DNA from: an uncultured Sphingobacteriales bacterium
GTDB lineage: Bacteria > Bacteroidota > Bacteroidia > Chitinophagales > Chitinophagaceae
Direction: 5' to 3'
Assembly (NCBI GenBank): GCA_937991535.1
Contig: CALKHN010000106.1
Span: forward strand, 1 to 62,047
Length of the DNA stretch: 62,047 nt
Below the pieces are notes generated by a model. The model was not told the DNA's origin, did not search any database, and saw nothing but the letters and a program-made list of their open reading frames with translations. Below are positions 36,523-45,718 of the stretch, one piece after another (position 1 is the first letter of the stretch; each line of letters begins with the position of its first letter). Position numbers and translations under genes: made by a program.

Positions 36523-37869
36523 ATGGATTTATCAGCGCTTACTGCAATTTCACCTGTAGATGGCAGATACAGAAACCAGGTTCATCATTTAGACCAGTAT
36601 TTTTCTGAATTTGCATTGATCCGCTATCGGATTCTTATTGAAATAGAATACTTTATTGCTTTAAGCGAAAAGAAATTCTTTGCACTAAAGCCCGCCCAGA
36701 TTAAATTATTGAGAGCGATATATCTTCATTTCACGGCCGACAAAGCAAAGGAAATAAAAAATATAGAAAAAATAACCAATCACGATGTAAAAGCAATAGA
36801 GTATTACATTAAACAGGAACTGGGTGCGTTGAAGCTTGGACACCTTAAAGAGTGGGTACATTTTGGGCTTACCTCACAGGATGTAAACAATACCGCTGTA
36901 CCGCTGCTGTGGAAGGAATCACTGGAAAATGAGTATTATCCTGCTATAGCCACACTTATTCTGCAAATAAAAAAAATATCCGTAACCTGGAAAAATATAC
37001 CCATGTTGGCCCGCACGCACGGGCAGCCGGCTTCACCTACCCGCCTGGGCAAGGAGTTTATGGTATTTGCTGAACGGATAGAGCAGCAATTGCAGTTGTT
37101 GCAATCTATACCTTACTCCTGCAAGTTTGGAGGTGCTACCGGTAATTTTAATGCCCATTATGTGGCTTATCCTAAAACAGACTGGATAAAATTTGCTAAT
37201 GATTTTTGCAATAAATCGCTGGGGCTGCAGCGCCAGCAATTTACTACGCAGATTGAACATTATGATAATATAGCTGCTCATTTTGATGGGATAAAACGCA
37301 TCAATAACATTTTGATTGATTTTTGCCGTGATATATGGACCTATATTTCTCTTGAATATTTTAAACAGAAGGTGAAGAAAGGAGAAGTGGGATCTTCCGC
37401 AATGCCGCATAAAGTAAATCCTATTGATTTTGAGAATGCAGAGGGAAATCTTGGAATGGCAAATGCACTGCTGGAACACCTCTCATCAAAATTGCCCATA
37501 TCCCGGTTGCAACGCGATCTTACCGATTCAACTGTACTGAGAAATATAGGCGTTCCCTTTGCACACACTATACTTGCACTTAAATCCTTTGATAAAGGAA
37601 TGGGGAAATTGCTGTTAAACGAAGTAAAAATAAAGCAAGACCTGGAGCAGAACTGGGCAGTAGTAGCCGAAGCCATACAAACCATTTTGAGGCGTGAAAA
37701 TTATCCCAGTCCTTATGAAGCTTTAAAGGAGCTTACCAGGGGCGCGGCAGGCATCAATCAAAAAACCATGCATCATTTTATTGACAAGCTTAATATTTCT
37801 TCATCACTCAAAAAAGAACTGAAGTCCATCACCCCTTTAAATTATACCGGGGTGAACCCGGATTTCTAA
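36523..37869 (+). CDS. purB: adenylosuccinate lyase
   Basis: Purine synthesis: cleaves SAICAR and adenylosuccinate, releasing fumarate. Family start LTAISPVDGRYR, active-site segments ITNHDVKAIEYY, LTSQDVNNTA and ARTHGQPASPT, and the signature GSSAMPHKVNPIDFENAEGN with the mobile catalytic Ser. 448 residues, similar to the E. coli form. Convergent with the EVE gene, 3 bases between the stops. Confidence 0.96.
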   Translation: MDLSALTAISPVDGRYRNQVHHLDQYFSEFALIRYRILIEIEYFIALSEKKFFALKPAQIKLLRAIYLHFTADKAKEIKNIEKITNHDVKAIEYYIKQELGALKLGHLKEWVHFGLTSQDVNNTAVPLLWKESLENEYYPAIATLILQIKKISVTWKNIPMLARTHGQPASPTRLGKEFMVFAERIEQQLQLLQSIPYSCKFGGATGNFNAHYVAYPKTDWIKFANDFCNKSLGLQRQQFTTQIEHYDNIAAHFDGIKRINNILIDFCRDIWTYISLEYFKQKVKKGEVGSSAMPHKVNPIDFENAEGNLGMANALLEHLSSKLPISRLQRDLTDSTVLRNIGVPFAHTILALKSFDKGMGKLLLNEVKIKQDLEQNWAVVAEAIQTILRRENYPSPYEALKELTRGAAGINQKTMHHFIDKLNISSSLKKELKSITPLNYTGVNPDF

Positions 37870-37872
37870 AAT

Positions 37873-38283
37873 CTATTGCTCGCCGGCCATTTCCATGATG
37901 ATATCCCATTCTTTTTCTGAAACAGGCTGTACAGAAAGTCGTCCCAATTTAACCAGCGCCATCTCAGCCAAACGCTGGTCGGCCTTAATTTGAATAAGTC
38001 CAACAGGCTTCTTTAGCTTTCTATACGGTTTTAAATCCACTACCACCCATGTTTCATCATCGGCCGTTGGGTCGGGATAATGCTCCTTTGCCACTTTGGC
38101 TATTCCTACAATTTCCAGCCCTTCATTACTATGATAGAATAAAACTTCATCTCCCTTCTTCATTGCTTTAAGGTTATTGCGTGCCGCATAATTGCGTACA
38201 CCATCCCAGAAGGTTTGTTTATCTTTTACAAGCTGATCCCAACTGTATTTAAAAGGTTCAGATTTTACAAGCCAGTATGCCAT
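37873..38283 (-). CDS. EVE domain protein
   Basis: PUA-like EVE domain, 136 residues: MAYWLVKSEPFKYSWDQL, WDGVRNYAARNNLKAMKKGD, VLFYHSNEGLEIVGIAKVAK. EVE proteins bind modified bases in DNA or RNA; the partner here is unknown. The ATG at 38283 matches the family start; the frame runs further back to 38388 through a dispersed repeat, which is not credible coding. Stand-alone. Confidence 0.9.
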   Translation of the reverse strand: MAYWLVKSEPFKYSWDQLVKDKQTFWDGVRNYAARNNLKAMKKGDEVLFYHSNEGLEIVGIAKVAKEHYPDPTADDETWVVVDLKPYRKLKKPVGLIQIKADQRLAEMALVKLGRLSVQPVSEKEWDIIMEMAGEQ

Positions 38284-38299
38284 GACGATAATATAAATT

Positions 38300-38400
38300 A
38301 TAAATTCAAAACAGCAAGAAACAAATAAAGATATACAAAGTTCGAAATCTAAAACCCGAAATCCGAAGTGAATGCAACAATATACCACAAACTAAAAACC
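38300..38400 (-). repeat. dispersed intergenic repeat family A, copy 3
   Basis: Contains AGAAACAAATAAAGATAT, TTCGAAATC and CCCGAAATCCGAAGTGAA, the reverse orientation of copies 1 and 2. It is followed at 38408-38430 by CACTGCAACCTGTAAC, the core of the second repeat family. It lies between the LutA-like and EVE genes. Confidence 0.5.
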
Positions 38401-38439
38401 ATAAATTGAAAGCACTGCAACCTGTAACTTTCAAATCGC

Positions 38440-39159
38440 CTACCACCCGCTGGCCAGTACGTCGGCAATGTGCATGGTTTGAAGCGTCAATCCCTTGTTT
38501 TTAATAACTCCGTCAAGGTGCATGAGGCAGCTCAAGTCGGTTGAGATAATAAAGTCAGCGCCGGTATTACTGGCATTTACAACTTTCTGATCGCCCATGG
38601 CAACAGAAATGGTTTCAAACTTAACGGCAAAAGTGCCTCCAAATCCACAACAGGTTTCCACATCGTTCATTTCTGCCAGTTCCAGGCCTTTTACATGATT
38701 CAGCAAACGACGCGGCCCCGTTTTTATATGCAACTCCCGCAGGGCAGCGCATGAATCATGATAAGTAGCTTTTCCATGCAATTCGGCGCCCAAATCTTCA
38801 ACTTTGAGTATTTCGGTTAGAAATGTGCTAAATTCAAACATCCGTTTGCCTGTGTCTTTTACTTCGTTGTGAAGGGAAGAATTATCAAATAAACGCGGAT
38901 AGTAATTCTTTACAAAGCCTGTACAGGATGCACCTGGAGAAACAATATAATCCACGCCCGAAAAATCTTTAAGAAATTTATTGCAAACATCACGTGCATC
39001 ATCCCAAAAACCTGCATTAAAAGCAGGTTGCCCGCAACAGGTTTGACTGGTATTATACTGAACATTGCAACCCAGCTTTTCCAGCACCTTTACCATATTA
39101 AAAGCGGTTTGCGGGTACAACTGGTCTACAAAACAGGGTATAAATAATTGAACATCCAT
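38440..39159 (-). CDS. (Fe-S)-binding protein, LutA/YkgE family
   Basis: 239 residues with two cysteine-rich CCG-domain motifs: IPCFVDQLYP...SQTCCGQPAFNAG near 8-50 and YHDSCAALRELHI...VETCCGFGG near 130-175. These bind iron-sulfur centres in lactate-utilisation proteins (LutA) and heterodisulfide reductase-like subunits. LutB and LutC partners are not adjacent, so the electron path is unknown. It lies 29 bases after ribH on the same strand. Confidence 0.88.
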   Translation of the reverse strand: MDVQLFIPCFVDQLYPQTAFNMVKVLEKLGCNVQYNTSQTCCGQPAFNAGFWDDARDVCNKFLKDFSGVDYIVSPGASCTGFVKNYYPRLFDNSSLHNEVKDTGKRMFEFSTFLTEILKVEDLGAELHGKATYHDSCAALRELHIKTGPRRLLNHVKGLELAEMNDVETCCGFGGTFAVKFETISVAMGDQKVVNASNTGADFIISTDLSCLMHLDGVIKNKGLTLQTMHIADVLASGW

Positions 39160-39188
39160 TTTGTCAATATGCCTCCCGTGTCATCCGT

Positions 39189-39692
39189 TTAAATATTCTT
39201 ATCAAATGACGCTTTCAATGCTATCATTTTTAATGCAGTAACAGCAGCCTCCTCTCCTTTATGCCCATGCCTGCCTCCGGTTCTTTCCTGTGCCTGTTCA
39301 TCGGTGTCTACAGTAAGTACACCAAAAACAGAAGGAACGGGTAAGGTAAGATTTAGCTGAACAATGCCATCCGTAATTCCTTTGCACACATAATCGAAAT
39401 GCGGCGTGCCACCTCTTACCACACAGGCCAAAGCAATAAATGCATCGGGCGGTTTTTTTGCCTGCAAGCGCGTTTTCCAGTAACTTATTATGCCATAAGG
39501 CACTTCAAAAGCTCCGGGAACGGTAATCACCCGGTGGGCTACCTGGTGCCGGGTTAAAACACTTTTGCATCCTTCTTCCAGCTTGTCTACTATAGCCGCG
39601 TTCCATTCGGTACGCACAATAACAACACAGGCATCCTTTGGTAGAATGCCTGTGTCTAAAACATATAAATTACTATTGGTTATTTCAGCCAT
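39189..39692 (-). CDS. ribH: 6,7-dimethyl-8-ribityllumazine synthase
   Basis: Riboflavin synthesis: condenses the 5-amino uracil compound with the four-carbon phosphate. Seen: VIVRTEWNAAIVDKL, PGAFEVPYG, the catalytic His in GGTPHFDYVCKG, and FGVLTVDTDEQAQERTGG. 167 residues from the ATG at 39692; the frame extends upstream into intergenic repeat. No FMN riboswitch is apparent. It is separated from the TPR gene by a 267-base repeat-rich gap. Confidence 0.95.
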   Translation of the reverse strand: MAEITNSNLYVLDTGILPKDACVVIVRTEWNAAIVDKLEEGCKSVLTRHQVAHRVITVPGAFEVPYGIISYWKTRLQAKKPPDAFIALACVVRGGTPHFDYVCKGITDGIVQLNLTLPVPSVFGVLTVDTDEQAQERTGGRHGHKGEEAAVTALKMIALKASFDKNI

Positions 39693-39696
39693 TGTC

Positions 39697-39830
39697 AGTG
39701 TAAATAATAAGAACCAAAAAACAAATGACAAGAATACAAATAAAATCCAAATTTCAAACCCGAAGCCACAAGTCCGAAATCCGAAGGAAATACAACGATC
39801 ACTCCAAACAATAAATCAAATTTAAAAATC
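39697..39830 (-). repeat. dispersed intergenic repeat family A, copy 4
   Basis: Reverse-oriented copy with AAGAACCAAAAAACAAATGA, CAAATTTCAAACCCGAAGCC, and ACAAGTCCGAAATCCGAAGG. Beyond it, 39831-39959 holds a further short repeat (CCTGACGGCTGATACCCG) but no gene. It lies upstream of ribH. Confidence 0.55.
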
Positions 39831-39959
39831 TGAAGCCGTGAAACAAGTCCGAAGTAGCTATAAATAATCAGCTTTCAGATAAAAGCAGAAAATGAGTATT
39901 CATCCTTTCGTTAGTATCTTCTCACCTCATACCTGACGGCTGATACCCGATACCTGAAA

Positions 39960-40640
39960 TTATTCAGTTGCTCCTAATTTGCCTAAGTACTTTTCGGCAG
40001 TAAACCCTCTTTCTGTTCTGGGATATTTATCTTTCAACTGCTGGAAAAGCTCAATCGCCTCTTTATTTTTTCCCATTACTTCATACAAACTTGCGGCCCT
40101 GAACAGATATTCCGATGACAGTGCCTGGTTTTGTTCAAAAGTAGTGCTTGCTTTTTTATAATTCTCCAGCGCTTCAGTATTCTTTTTTAATTCCGAATAA
40201 GCATCTCCCATAAGTCCGTATACCAAAGCCTGTGTTTGTACAGAACCGTTAGCATCAAACTCCTTCAGATATTTTAAAGCATTGTTATAATCTCCCAATT
40301 GCAGGTAGGTTTCACCTGCATATAATTTTGCAAGGTTACCAGAGGGCGTTCCTCCGTATTTGCTGATCACTTTTAAAAAACCAGCGTTTCTGCCATCGCC
40401 ATTCAATGCCAGTTGCAGCGAATCGCTGGCAAAATATTCCTGGGCTTTGGCAATGGCTTCAACCCCCTTTTTTTCTTCAGGGAGTTTAAACCAGTATTTA
40501 TAAACAAAATAACCACCCACCAATACGATAACAGCACTTAAGAAAATAATAATGCTTTTATTATTTCTTTCCCAAAAGTCCTGCGCATCCATCAGCCCGT
40601 CTGTATGCTTAACGGTTTCATGTTTTTTTATTGCACTCAT
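39960..40640 (-). CDS. TPR-containing membrane-anchored protein (YfgM-like)
   Basis: 226 residues: a short cytoplasmic N-terminus, one transmembrane helix (IIIFLSAVIVLVGGYFVYKYW, about 29-49), then TPR-like helices (AKLYAGETYLQLGDYNNALK, LVYGLMGDAYSELKKNTEAL, YLFRAASLYEVMGKNKEAIE). The layout matches YfgM-like proteins that sit in the inner membrane near secretion or assembly machinery. Partner unknown. It lies upstream of ribH but across a repeat-filled gap. Confidence 0.8.
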   Translation of the reverse strand: MSAIKKHETVKHTDGLMDAQDFWERNNKSIIIFLSAVIVLVGGYFVYKYWFKLPEEKKGVEAIAKAQEYFASDSLQLALNGDGRNAGFLKVISKYGGTPSGNLAKLYAGETYLQLGDYNNALKYLKEFDANGSVQTQALVYGLMGDAYSELKKNTEALENYKKASTTFEQNQALSSEYLFRAASLYEVMGKNKEAIELFQQLKDKYPRTERGFTAEKYLGKLGATE

Positions 40641-40683
40641 TTTTAACCCGGTATTCTTTTTTATTGTTTTAATTGAGGTTTAT

Positions 40684-41694
40684 TTAGTCCATTATGAAAG
40701 GGTAATCCTCCTGCTTATAGACATCCTTTAATAATTCATTGTCATCAGGCCACGGACTCTCTTCTGCAAATTTTACCGATTCGTCCACTTCTTTTTTTAC
40801 TCTTTCATTAATCACTTCAATTTCCTCTTCCGTAACATTAAAAGTTTTGAGCAGTTTACTTTTTGTGTATTCAATAGGATCCCGCTGTTTGTATTCCTCT
40901 ACTTCTTCCTTGGTACGGTATTTCGCAGGATCGCTCATAGAGTGCCCTTTGTACCTGTAGGTTTTTATTTCAAGCAACGTGGGTCCGCCACCTTCCCTGG
41001 CCCTCTTTACAGCGCGTCCAACAGCTTCGTGCACGGCTTCCGGAATCATTCCGTCTACCGTATCGCCAGGCATATCATAAGCATCGGCCAGTTTGTAAAT
41101 ATCCATTACGTTGGAAGTTCTATTCACTGAGGTACCCATTGCATAGTTGTTATTCTCACAAATAAAAACCACAGGCAACTTCCATATCATAGCCAGGTTA
41201 AAGGTTTCATGCAATATTCCCTGGCGTGCGGCTCCGTCTCCAAAAAAAGTAAGAGACACATTATCGGTACCCTTATATTGTTCAGCAAAAGCCAGCCCCG
41301 CTCCTGTTCCTATTTGTGCGCCTACGATGCCATGGCCTCCAAAAAATCGCTCCTTCACTCCAAAAAAGTGCATGCTGCCTCCTTTTCCTTTTGAACACCC
41401 GGTAGCTTTCCCGAACAATTCGGCCATGCACGATTTGGCACTAACTCCTTTTGCAATAGCCAATCCGTGATCACGATAGGCTGTAATAAATGGATCTTCG
41501 GGTTTAGTAGCTGTCATACAACCCGCCGCTATCGCTTCCTGCCCGATGTATAAATGACAAAATCCACGAATCTTTTGCATACCATACAATTGCCCGGCTT
41601 TTTCTTCAAACCGGCGTAGCAATAGCATCAATTCGTACCAATAGAGGTAGGTTTCCTTTGTAAATTTTACAGTTTCTTTTGTTGTAGCGCTCAC
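40684..41694 (-). CDS. pdhA: pyruvate dehydrogenase E1 component subunit alpha
   Basis: Thiamine-pyrophosphate enzyme that decarboxylates pyruvate with its beta subunit. The TPP motif is clear: FGDGAARQGILHETFNLAMI to ENNNYAMGTS. The phosphorylation-loop region YRYKGHSMSDPAKYRT and the start YWYELMLLLRRFEEKAGQLYGM are typical of E1-alpha. 336 residues. The beta subunit (pdhB) and E2/E3 genes are not here. A -7 box TATATTTG lies on the minus strand at plus 41712-41719. Confidence 0.93.
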   Translation of the reverse strand: MSATTKETVKFTKETYLYWYELMLLLRRFEEKAGQLYGMQKIRGFCHLYIGQEAIAAGCMTATKPEDPFITAYRDHGLAIAKGVSAKSCMAELFGKATGCSKGKGGSMHFFGVKERFFGGHGIVGAQIGTGAGLAFAEQYKGTDNVSLTFFGDGAARQGILHETFNLAMIWKLPVVFICENNNYAMGTSVNRTSNVMDIYKLADAYDMPGDTVDGMIPEAVHEAVGRAVKRAREGGGPTLLEIKTYRYKGHSMSDPAKYRTKEEVEEYKQRDPIEYTKSKLLKTFNVTEEEIEVINERVKKEVDESVKFAEESPWPDDNELLKDVYKQEDYPFIMD

Positions 41695-41807
41695 GTTGCA
41701 AAATTGAGGGGCAAATATATGTGTTAAATCTCAAATTCTGAATTTCAAATTCTAAGAGGTGGTCTCATCAAAAATCTGATTTTCAGCTTTATTTTCAGGA
41801 TTCAATA

Positions 41808-41815
41808 TAGATTTG
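41808..41815 (+). promoter_or_regulatory. -7 box overlapping the recF start region
   Basis: TAGATTTG matches TAnnTTTG and ends only 4 bases before the TTG start of recF. A TAG stop in the recF frame is at 41808-41810, inside this box, so no earlier ordinary start is possible. The implied mRNA would be leaderless or nearly so. No good -33 TTTG. Confidence 0.45.
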
Positions 41816-41819
41816 CGCT

Positions 41820-42902
41820 TTGTTTAAACTGAAGAACATATCGTTAGCACAGTTCCGGAATTACGGGCAGGCCACCTTTACCTTCTCTCAAAATGTAACC
41901 GGTTTTTGCGGTAAAAACGGCAGTGGAAAGACCAATCTGCTGGATGCCATCTATTATATGTGCTTTACCAAAAGCTATTTTGGTAAAACGGATATACAAA
42001 ATACACAGCAGGGAAAATCAGGTTTCAGGCTCAATGGACAGGTAAGCGTAGACGGAAAAAGTCACAATATATTATGTGTGGTACGCGAAAACGGCAAGAA
42101 GGAATTTGGCGTGGACAATGAAAATTATACAAGGTTTGCCACTCATATTGGCAAATTTCCATGCGTAATGATAGCGCCGGATGATGTAGCGATTATTACG
42201 CAGGCAAGTGAAGAGCGGAGAAAATTCATAGACTATACCATTTCGCAACTGGATGCCGCTTACCTGCAAACCTTAATTGATTACAATAAGTTATTGCAGC
42301 AGCGGAACAGCCTGCTGAAGCAATTGGCCGAATCCGGCAATATGGATGAAAGCCTCATGGAAGTTATATCCGGCCAGCTTGTAGTTGCCGGTAATTTTAT
42401 TTACAGGAGCCGCAAGGTATTTTTAGAAGCATTTATACCTATTGTTCTGGAATTGTATCATTCCATTGCGGAACATAAAGAAAAATTAACGATAACCTAT
42501 AAAAGCCATTTAGAATCAGTTGATTTTAAAGAATTATTAATAAGAAACAGAACTAGAGATATAGCACTTCAACGCACAAATCAGGGGGTGCATCGCGATG
42601 ATCTTGAACTGGGCCTCGAAAATTATCCATTTAAAACAATCGCTTCCCAGGGGCAAAGAAAAAGCCTGTTGTTTGCATTAAAGCTGGCAGAATTTGAAGT
42701 ACTGTTGCAACATAAAGGATTTCCCCCGCTTTTATTACTGGATGATGTATTTGAAAAATTAGATGAAGCACGTATGAAGAACCTGCTTGTTAAAGTATGC
42801 GTAGAAAACAAGGGACAGGTTTTTATTACAGATACCCACTGCAGCCGTTTGAAGGAAGCGCTGGATGAATTGCAGGTTAGCCATGAAATTAAGTTGCTGT
42901 GA
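41820..42902 (+). CDS. recF: DNA replication and repair protein RecF
   Basis: SMC-like ATPase that helps load RecA at gaps. Walker A GKNGSGKT is at residues 31-38, the ABC signature region SQGQRKSLLFALKLAEF is near 275-291, and Walker B LLLLDDVFEKLD is near 301-312. 360 residues. The start is TTG at 41820: the protein aligns with RecF from its first residue (LKNISLAQFRNY), and an in-frame stop lies 9 bases upstream. Convergent with cysM, 3 bases between the stops. Confidence 0.93.
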   Translation: MFKLKNISLAQFRNYGQATFTFSQNVTGFCGKNGSGKTNLLDAIYYMCFTKSYFGKTDIQNTQQGKSGFRLNGQVSVDGKSHNILCVVRENGKKEFGVDNENYTRFATHIGKFPCVMIAPDDVAIITQASEERRKFIDYTISQLDAAYLQTLIDYNKLLQQRNSLLKQLAESGNMDESLMEVISGQLVVAGNFIYRSRKVFLEAFIPIVLELYHSIAEHKEKLTITYKSHLESVDFKELLIRNRTRDIALQRTNQGVHRDDLELGLENYPFKTIASQGQRKSLLFALKLAEFEVLLQHKGFPPLLLLDDVFEKLDEARMKNLLVKVCVENKGQVFITDTHCSRLKEALDELQVSHEIKLL

Positions 42903-42905
42903 TGG

Positions 42906-43778
42906 TTATCCAAACAGGTTACTGCTCAGGTACCTGTCGCCCCTGTCGCAAACAATAAAAACGATAACCCCGGAAGAAATTTCTTCGCTTAATTTTAGCG
43001 CTGCCGAAGCTGCTCCGCCACTGCTCATTCCGGCAAATATACCTTCTGCTTTAGCGAGCTGCCGGGTAAGCTGTACTGCTTCAGACTGGGAAACATCCAT
43101 AATCCGGTCTACTCTTTGCGGTTCAAAAATTTTAGGCAGATATTCTTTCGACCATCTTCGGATACCGGGAATAGATGACTCTTCGGTAGGCTGACAACCG
43201 ATTATTTGTATTTCAGGATTTTTTTCCTTCAAATAACGCGAGCACCCTATAATCGTTCCGGTAGTTCCCATGGAACTTACAAAATGAGTAACCGTTCCCT
43301 TTGTATCATTCCATATTTCAGGGCCCGTTGTTTCATAGTGAGCCATTACATTGTCGGGATTAGCAAACTGGTTAAGCAGATAACAATCCCCTTTGGCAGC
43401 TTTTTCTTCAGCATAATCCCTGCATGCCTCAATACTTTCCAGCAGGGTTACTTTTGCACCATATGCCTCCATGGTTAAAACCCTTTCACGGGTAGAATTA
43501 GCAGGCATTACCAGTTCAACTTCCATTCCAAACAGGTTTGCGGTTAATGCCATGGCAATTCCGGTATTTCCGCTTGTTGCCTCTATCAGCTTTGTATTTT
43601 TATTGATATCACCGCGCTCCAGAGCTTTTTTGATCATATTAAACGCAGGACGGTCTTTTACGCTTCCCCCGGGATTATCGCCCTCGAGTTTGGCCAAGAT
43701 TTTTACATTGCTGTTTGTATTTAATTTCTGTAATTCAACAAGGGGGGTATTGCCTATTAAATCTGCTACGGTTGCCAT
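42906..43778 (-). CDS. cysM: cysteine synthase (CysM-type)
   Basis: PLP enzyme making cysteine from O-acetylserine and sulfide (or thiosulfate). The PLP Lys is in GGSVKDRPA (about 37-45), the Asn loop is EATSGNTGIAMA, and the Gly-rich phosphate loop is VSSMGTTGTI. The C-terminal Ser is in FIVCDRGDRY, where CysM forms carry Cys/Asp variants. 290 residues. Its ATG overlaps the cysE stop (TAATG), giving tight coupling. Confidence 0.93.
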   Translation of the reverse strand: MATVADLIGNTPLVELQKLNTNSNVKILAKLEGDNPGGSVKDRPAFNMIKKALERGDINKNTKLIEATSGNTGIAMALTANLFGMEVELVMPANSTRERVLTMEAYGAKVTLLESIEACRDYAEEKAAKGDCYLLNQFANPDNVMAHYETTGPEIWNDTKGTVTHFVSSMGTTGTIIGCSRYLKEKNPEIQIIGCQPTEESSIPGIRRWSKEYLPKIFEPQRVDRIMDVSQSEAVQLTRQLAKAEGIFAGMSSGGAASAALKLSEEISSGVIVFIVCDRGDRYLSSNLFG

Positions 43779-44596
43779 TATACGTTGTTTTTGATCTTTC
43801 TTTCTTCTATTATAATTTCAGAGTTGTGATATACAAATGATCCGGCGGGAACACTGTGCGTAAGCCATACGTTACCGCCAATAATACTATTATGGCCAAT
43901 AACGGTATCGCCACCCAAAACCGTTGCGTTGGAATAAATAATAACATTATCTTCTACGGTTGGATGACGCTTCATGGAAACCATACTTTTATCCACACTT
44001 AAAGCCCCTAAGGTAACACCCTGGTATAATTTCACATAGTTACCAATAATAGCAGTTTCCCCAATTACTATCCCCGTACCATGATCAACATAAAAATATT
44101 CCCCGATTTCTGCACCCGGATGTATATCAATTCCGGTTTTGGAATGCGCATACTCAGTGAGTATCCTGGGCAACAGCGGAACATCGAGCGTTAACAGCAA
44201 GTGAGCGATTCGGTAAAAACACAAAGCGTAAAATCCAGGATAAGCCCTGATGACCTCAAATTCACTTTTTGCCGCAGGATCTCCATTCAAAATTGCTTCA
44301 ACATCTGTATTTAAGATACGGTATAGTTCGGGTGTGCCTTTAAAAAATTGATTTGATATTAGCTCGTTATTGCAATCGGAGCAGGCTTTTGTTGCATTCA
44401 GCATAAGGGTAAGTGCTGTTTCTAACCGTTTGAACTCTTTATCAATATCTTCCACAGTATTATAATTGCAGGCAGACAATTCGGGGAATAACAGGCAAAT
44501 AAGCTCCGAAGCCCACTGTGCAATGGTTTCATTGGGAGGAACATCTTCTAAAACCTGTTGCTTATTAAAAATATGCCGACTGAGTTTTTTTGTCAT
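43778..44596 (-). CDS. cysE: serine O-acetyltransferase
   Basis: Makes O-acetylserine, the CysM substrate. The N-terminal helical part runs to about 170 (YPGFYALCFYRIAHLLL), then a left-handed beta helix of hexapeptide repeats (TGIDIHPGAEIGEYFYVDHG, TGIVIGETAIIGNYVKLYQG). Catalytic His is in the DHGTG segment. 272 residues from the ATG at 44596; earlier in-frame codons are poor. It forms a two-gene operon with cysM. Confidence 0.93.
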   Translation of the reverse strand: MTKKLSRHIFNKQQVLEDVPPNETIAQWASELICLLFPELSACNYNTVEDIDKEFKRLETALTLMLNATKACSDCNNELISNQFFKGTPELYRILNTDVEAILNGDPAAKSEFEVIRAYPGFYALCFYRIAHLLLTLDVPLLPRILTEYAHSKTGIDIHPGAEIGEYFYVDHGTGIVIGETAIIGNYVKLYQGVTLGALSVDKSMVSMKRHPTVEDNVIIYSNATVLGGDTVIGHNSIIGGNVWLTHSVPAGSFVYHNSEIIIEERKIKNNV

Positions 44597-44647
44597 TGAA
44601 GTTTCATACTTAAAATATAAAATACATCTTGTGAATCTGATAATAAA

Positions 44648-44655
44648 CAAAGGTA
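44648..44655 (-). promoter_or_regulatory. candidate -7 box for cysE-cysM
   Basis: On the minus strand TACCTTTG matches the -7 element, about 51 bases before the cysE ATG. A TTTG lies 23 bases upstream, longer than the usual 19-21, so the -33 is doubtful. Confidence 0.45.
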
Positions 44656-44689
44656 AGCGCAATTGATAGTATATGAAACAAAGGCATAT

Positions 44690-44760
44690 GAAAATCCGAA
44701 GCCATAAATTCGAAATCCGAAAAGAAGCATCAAAAAACAAATTACAAAAGATTTAACTGT
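44690..44760 (-). repeat. dispersed intergenic repeat family A, copy 5
   Basis: Contains AATCCGAAGCCATAAATTCG, AAATCCGAAAAGAAGC and AAAAAACAAATTACAAAAG, close to the copy at 49385-49475. Between divergent cysE and desaturase genes; it sits upstream of the cysE promoter. Confidence 0.55.
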
Positions 44761-44887
44761 TATTTTTAATAATCAACCGAGGGTGAACGGCAACTCTCAA
44801 CTCAAAAATTTAAGCTAAATTTCATATATCTCTTCCAGTGATTGCATATAAGTATTATCTTTGCGGTTTTTGTTTTAACTGATAATA

Positions 44888-45694
44888 ATGACCGTAATTT
44901 TAGTATTCTTTTTTGCACATTGGTTTTTATCGTTGTTCTTTCATTCTTTCTTTTTGCATCGTTATGCCTCCCACCAGATGTATACCACATCAAAATTCGG
45001 GGAGAAGCTCATTTATTTTTTAACCTGGTTTGCACAGGGCTCTTCGTACCTTGTTCCGCGCGCTTATGGTGTAATGCACAGAATGCATCATACGTTCAGC
45101 GATACCGAAGAAGACCCTCATTCGCCTCATTTTTTTAAAGACATATGGCAGATGATGATGCATACCGCAGCCATTTACAGCGCTTTTATTACGGGCAAAA
45201 ATGTTCCTGACAAGCAATTTACTGAAGAATATCTTCCTGTGTGGGACAAACTCGACAGGTTCGGTACCAGCATGATAACAAGAACCGTGTTTGGTATTGC
45301 CTATTTTGCAGTATATCTTTTCTTTGCTCCCAACCTGTGGTGGTTCTTATTGCTACCCATTCATTTTCTTATGGGCCCTATCCAGGGAGCCATTGTTAAC
45401 TGGTGCGGACATAAGTATGGCTACAGTAATTTCGATAATGGCGACCATTCCAAAAACTCCTCACCCTGGGGAATATTACTGATGGGGGAATTGTTTCAAA
45501 ACAATCACCACTATGCAAAAGACAGCGCGAATTTTGCGAAAAAATGGTTTGAATTTGATCTGACCTATTTTATTATGCGCGGATTGAACAAATTAAAGCT
45601 GATCAGGCTAAAGCCGGTTCCGGTTTATAGTAACAATACGATCAGCAGGGCGAACAGCAGCAAAAGGTTAGTTGAGGAGTCCGTTGTGGATTAA
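44888..45694 (+). CDS. acyl-CoA desaturase / membrane fatty-acid desaturase
   Basis: Non-haem di-iron membrane desaturase. Three histidine boxes are present: HRYASH (24-29), HRMHH (64-68) and NNHH near 210, with transmembrane pairs between them (about 1-20, 40-52, 130-170). It would introduce a double bond into acyl chains, an oxygen-requiring reaction. 268 residues, short form. A -7 box TATCTTTG is at 44856-44863. Membrane-lipid role, separate from plsC. Confidence 0.9.
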   Translation: MTVILVFFFAHWFLSLFFHSFFLHRYASHQMYTTSKFGEKLIYFLTWFAQGSSYLVPRAYGVMHRMHHTFSDTEEDPHSPHFFKDIWQMMMHTAAIYSAFITGKNVPDKQFTEEYLPVWDKLDRFGTSMITRTVFGIAYFAVYLFFAPNLWWFLLLPIHFLMGPIQGAIVNWCGHKYGYSNFDNGDHSKNSSPWGILLMGELFQNNHHYAKDSANFAKKWFEFDLTYFIMRGLNKLKLIRLKPVPVYSNNTISRANSSKRLVEESVVD

Positions 45695-45718
45695 GAGAAA
45701 TAGTAATCAGCTATTCAA

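Noticed and set aside
39693..39959. FMN riboswitch upstream of ribH
   Set aside because: The gap consists of dispersed repeats; no conserved FMN-element sequence was seen.
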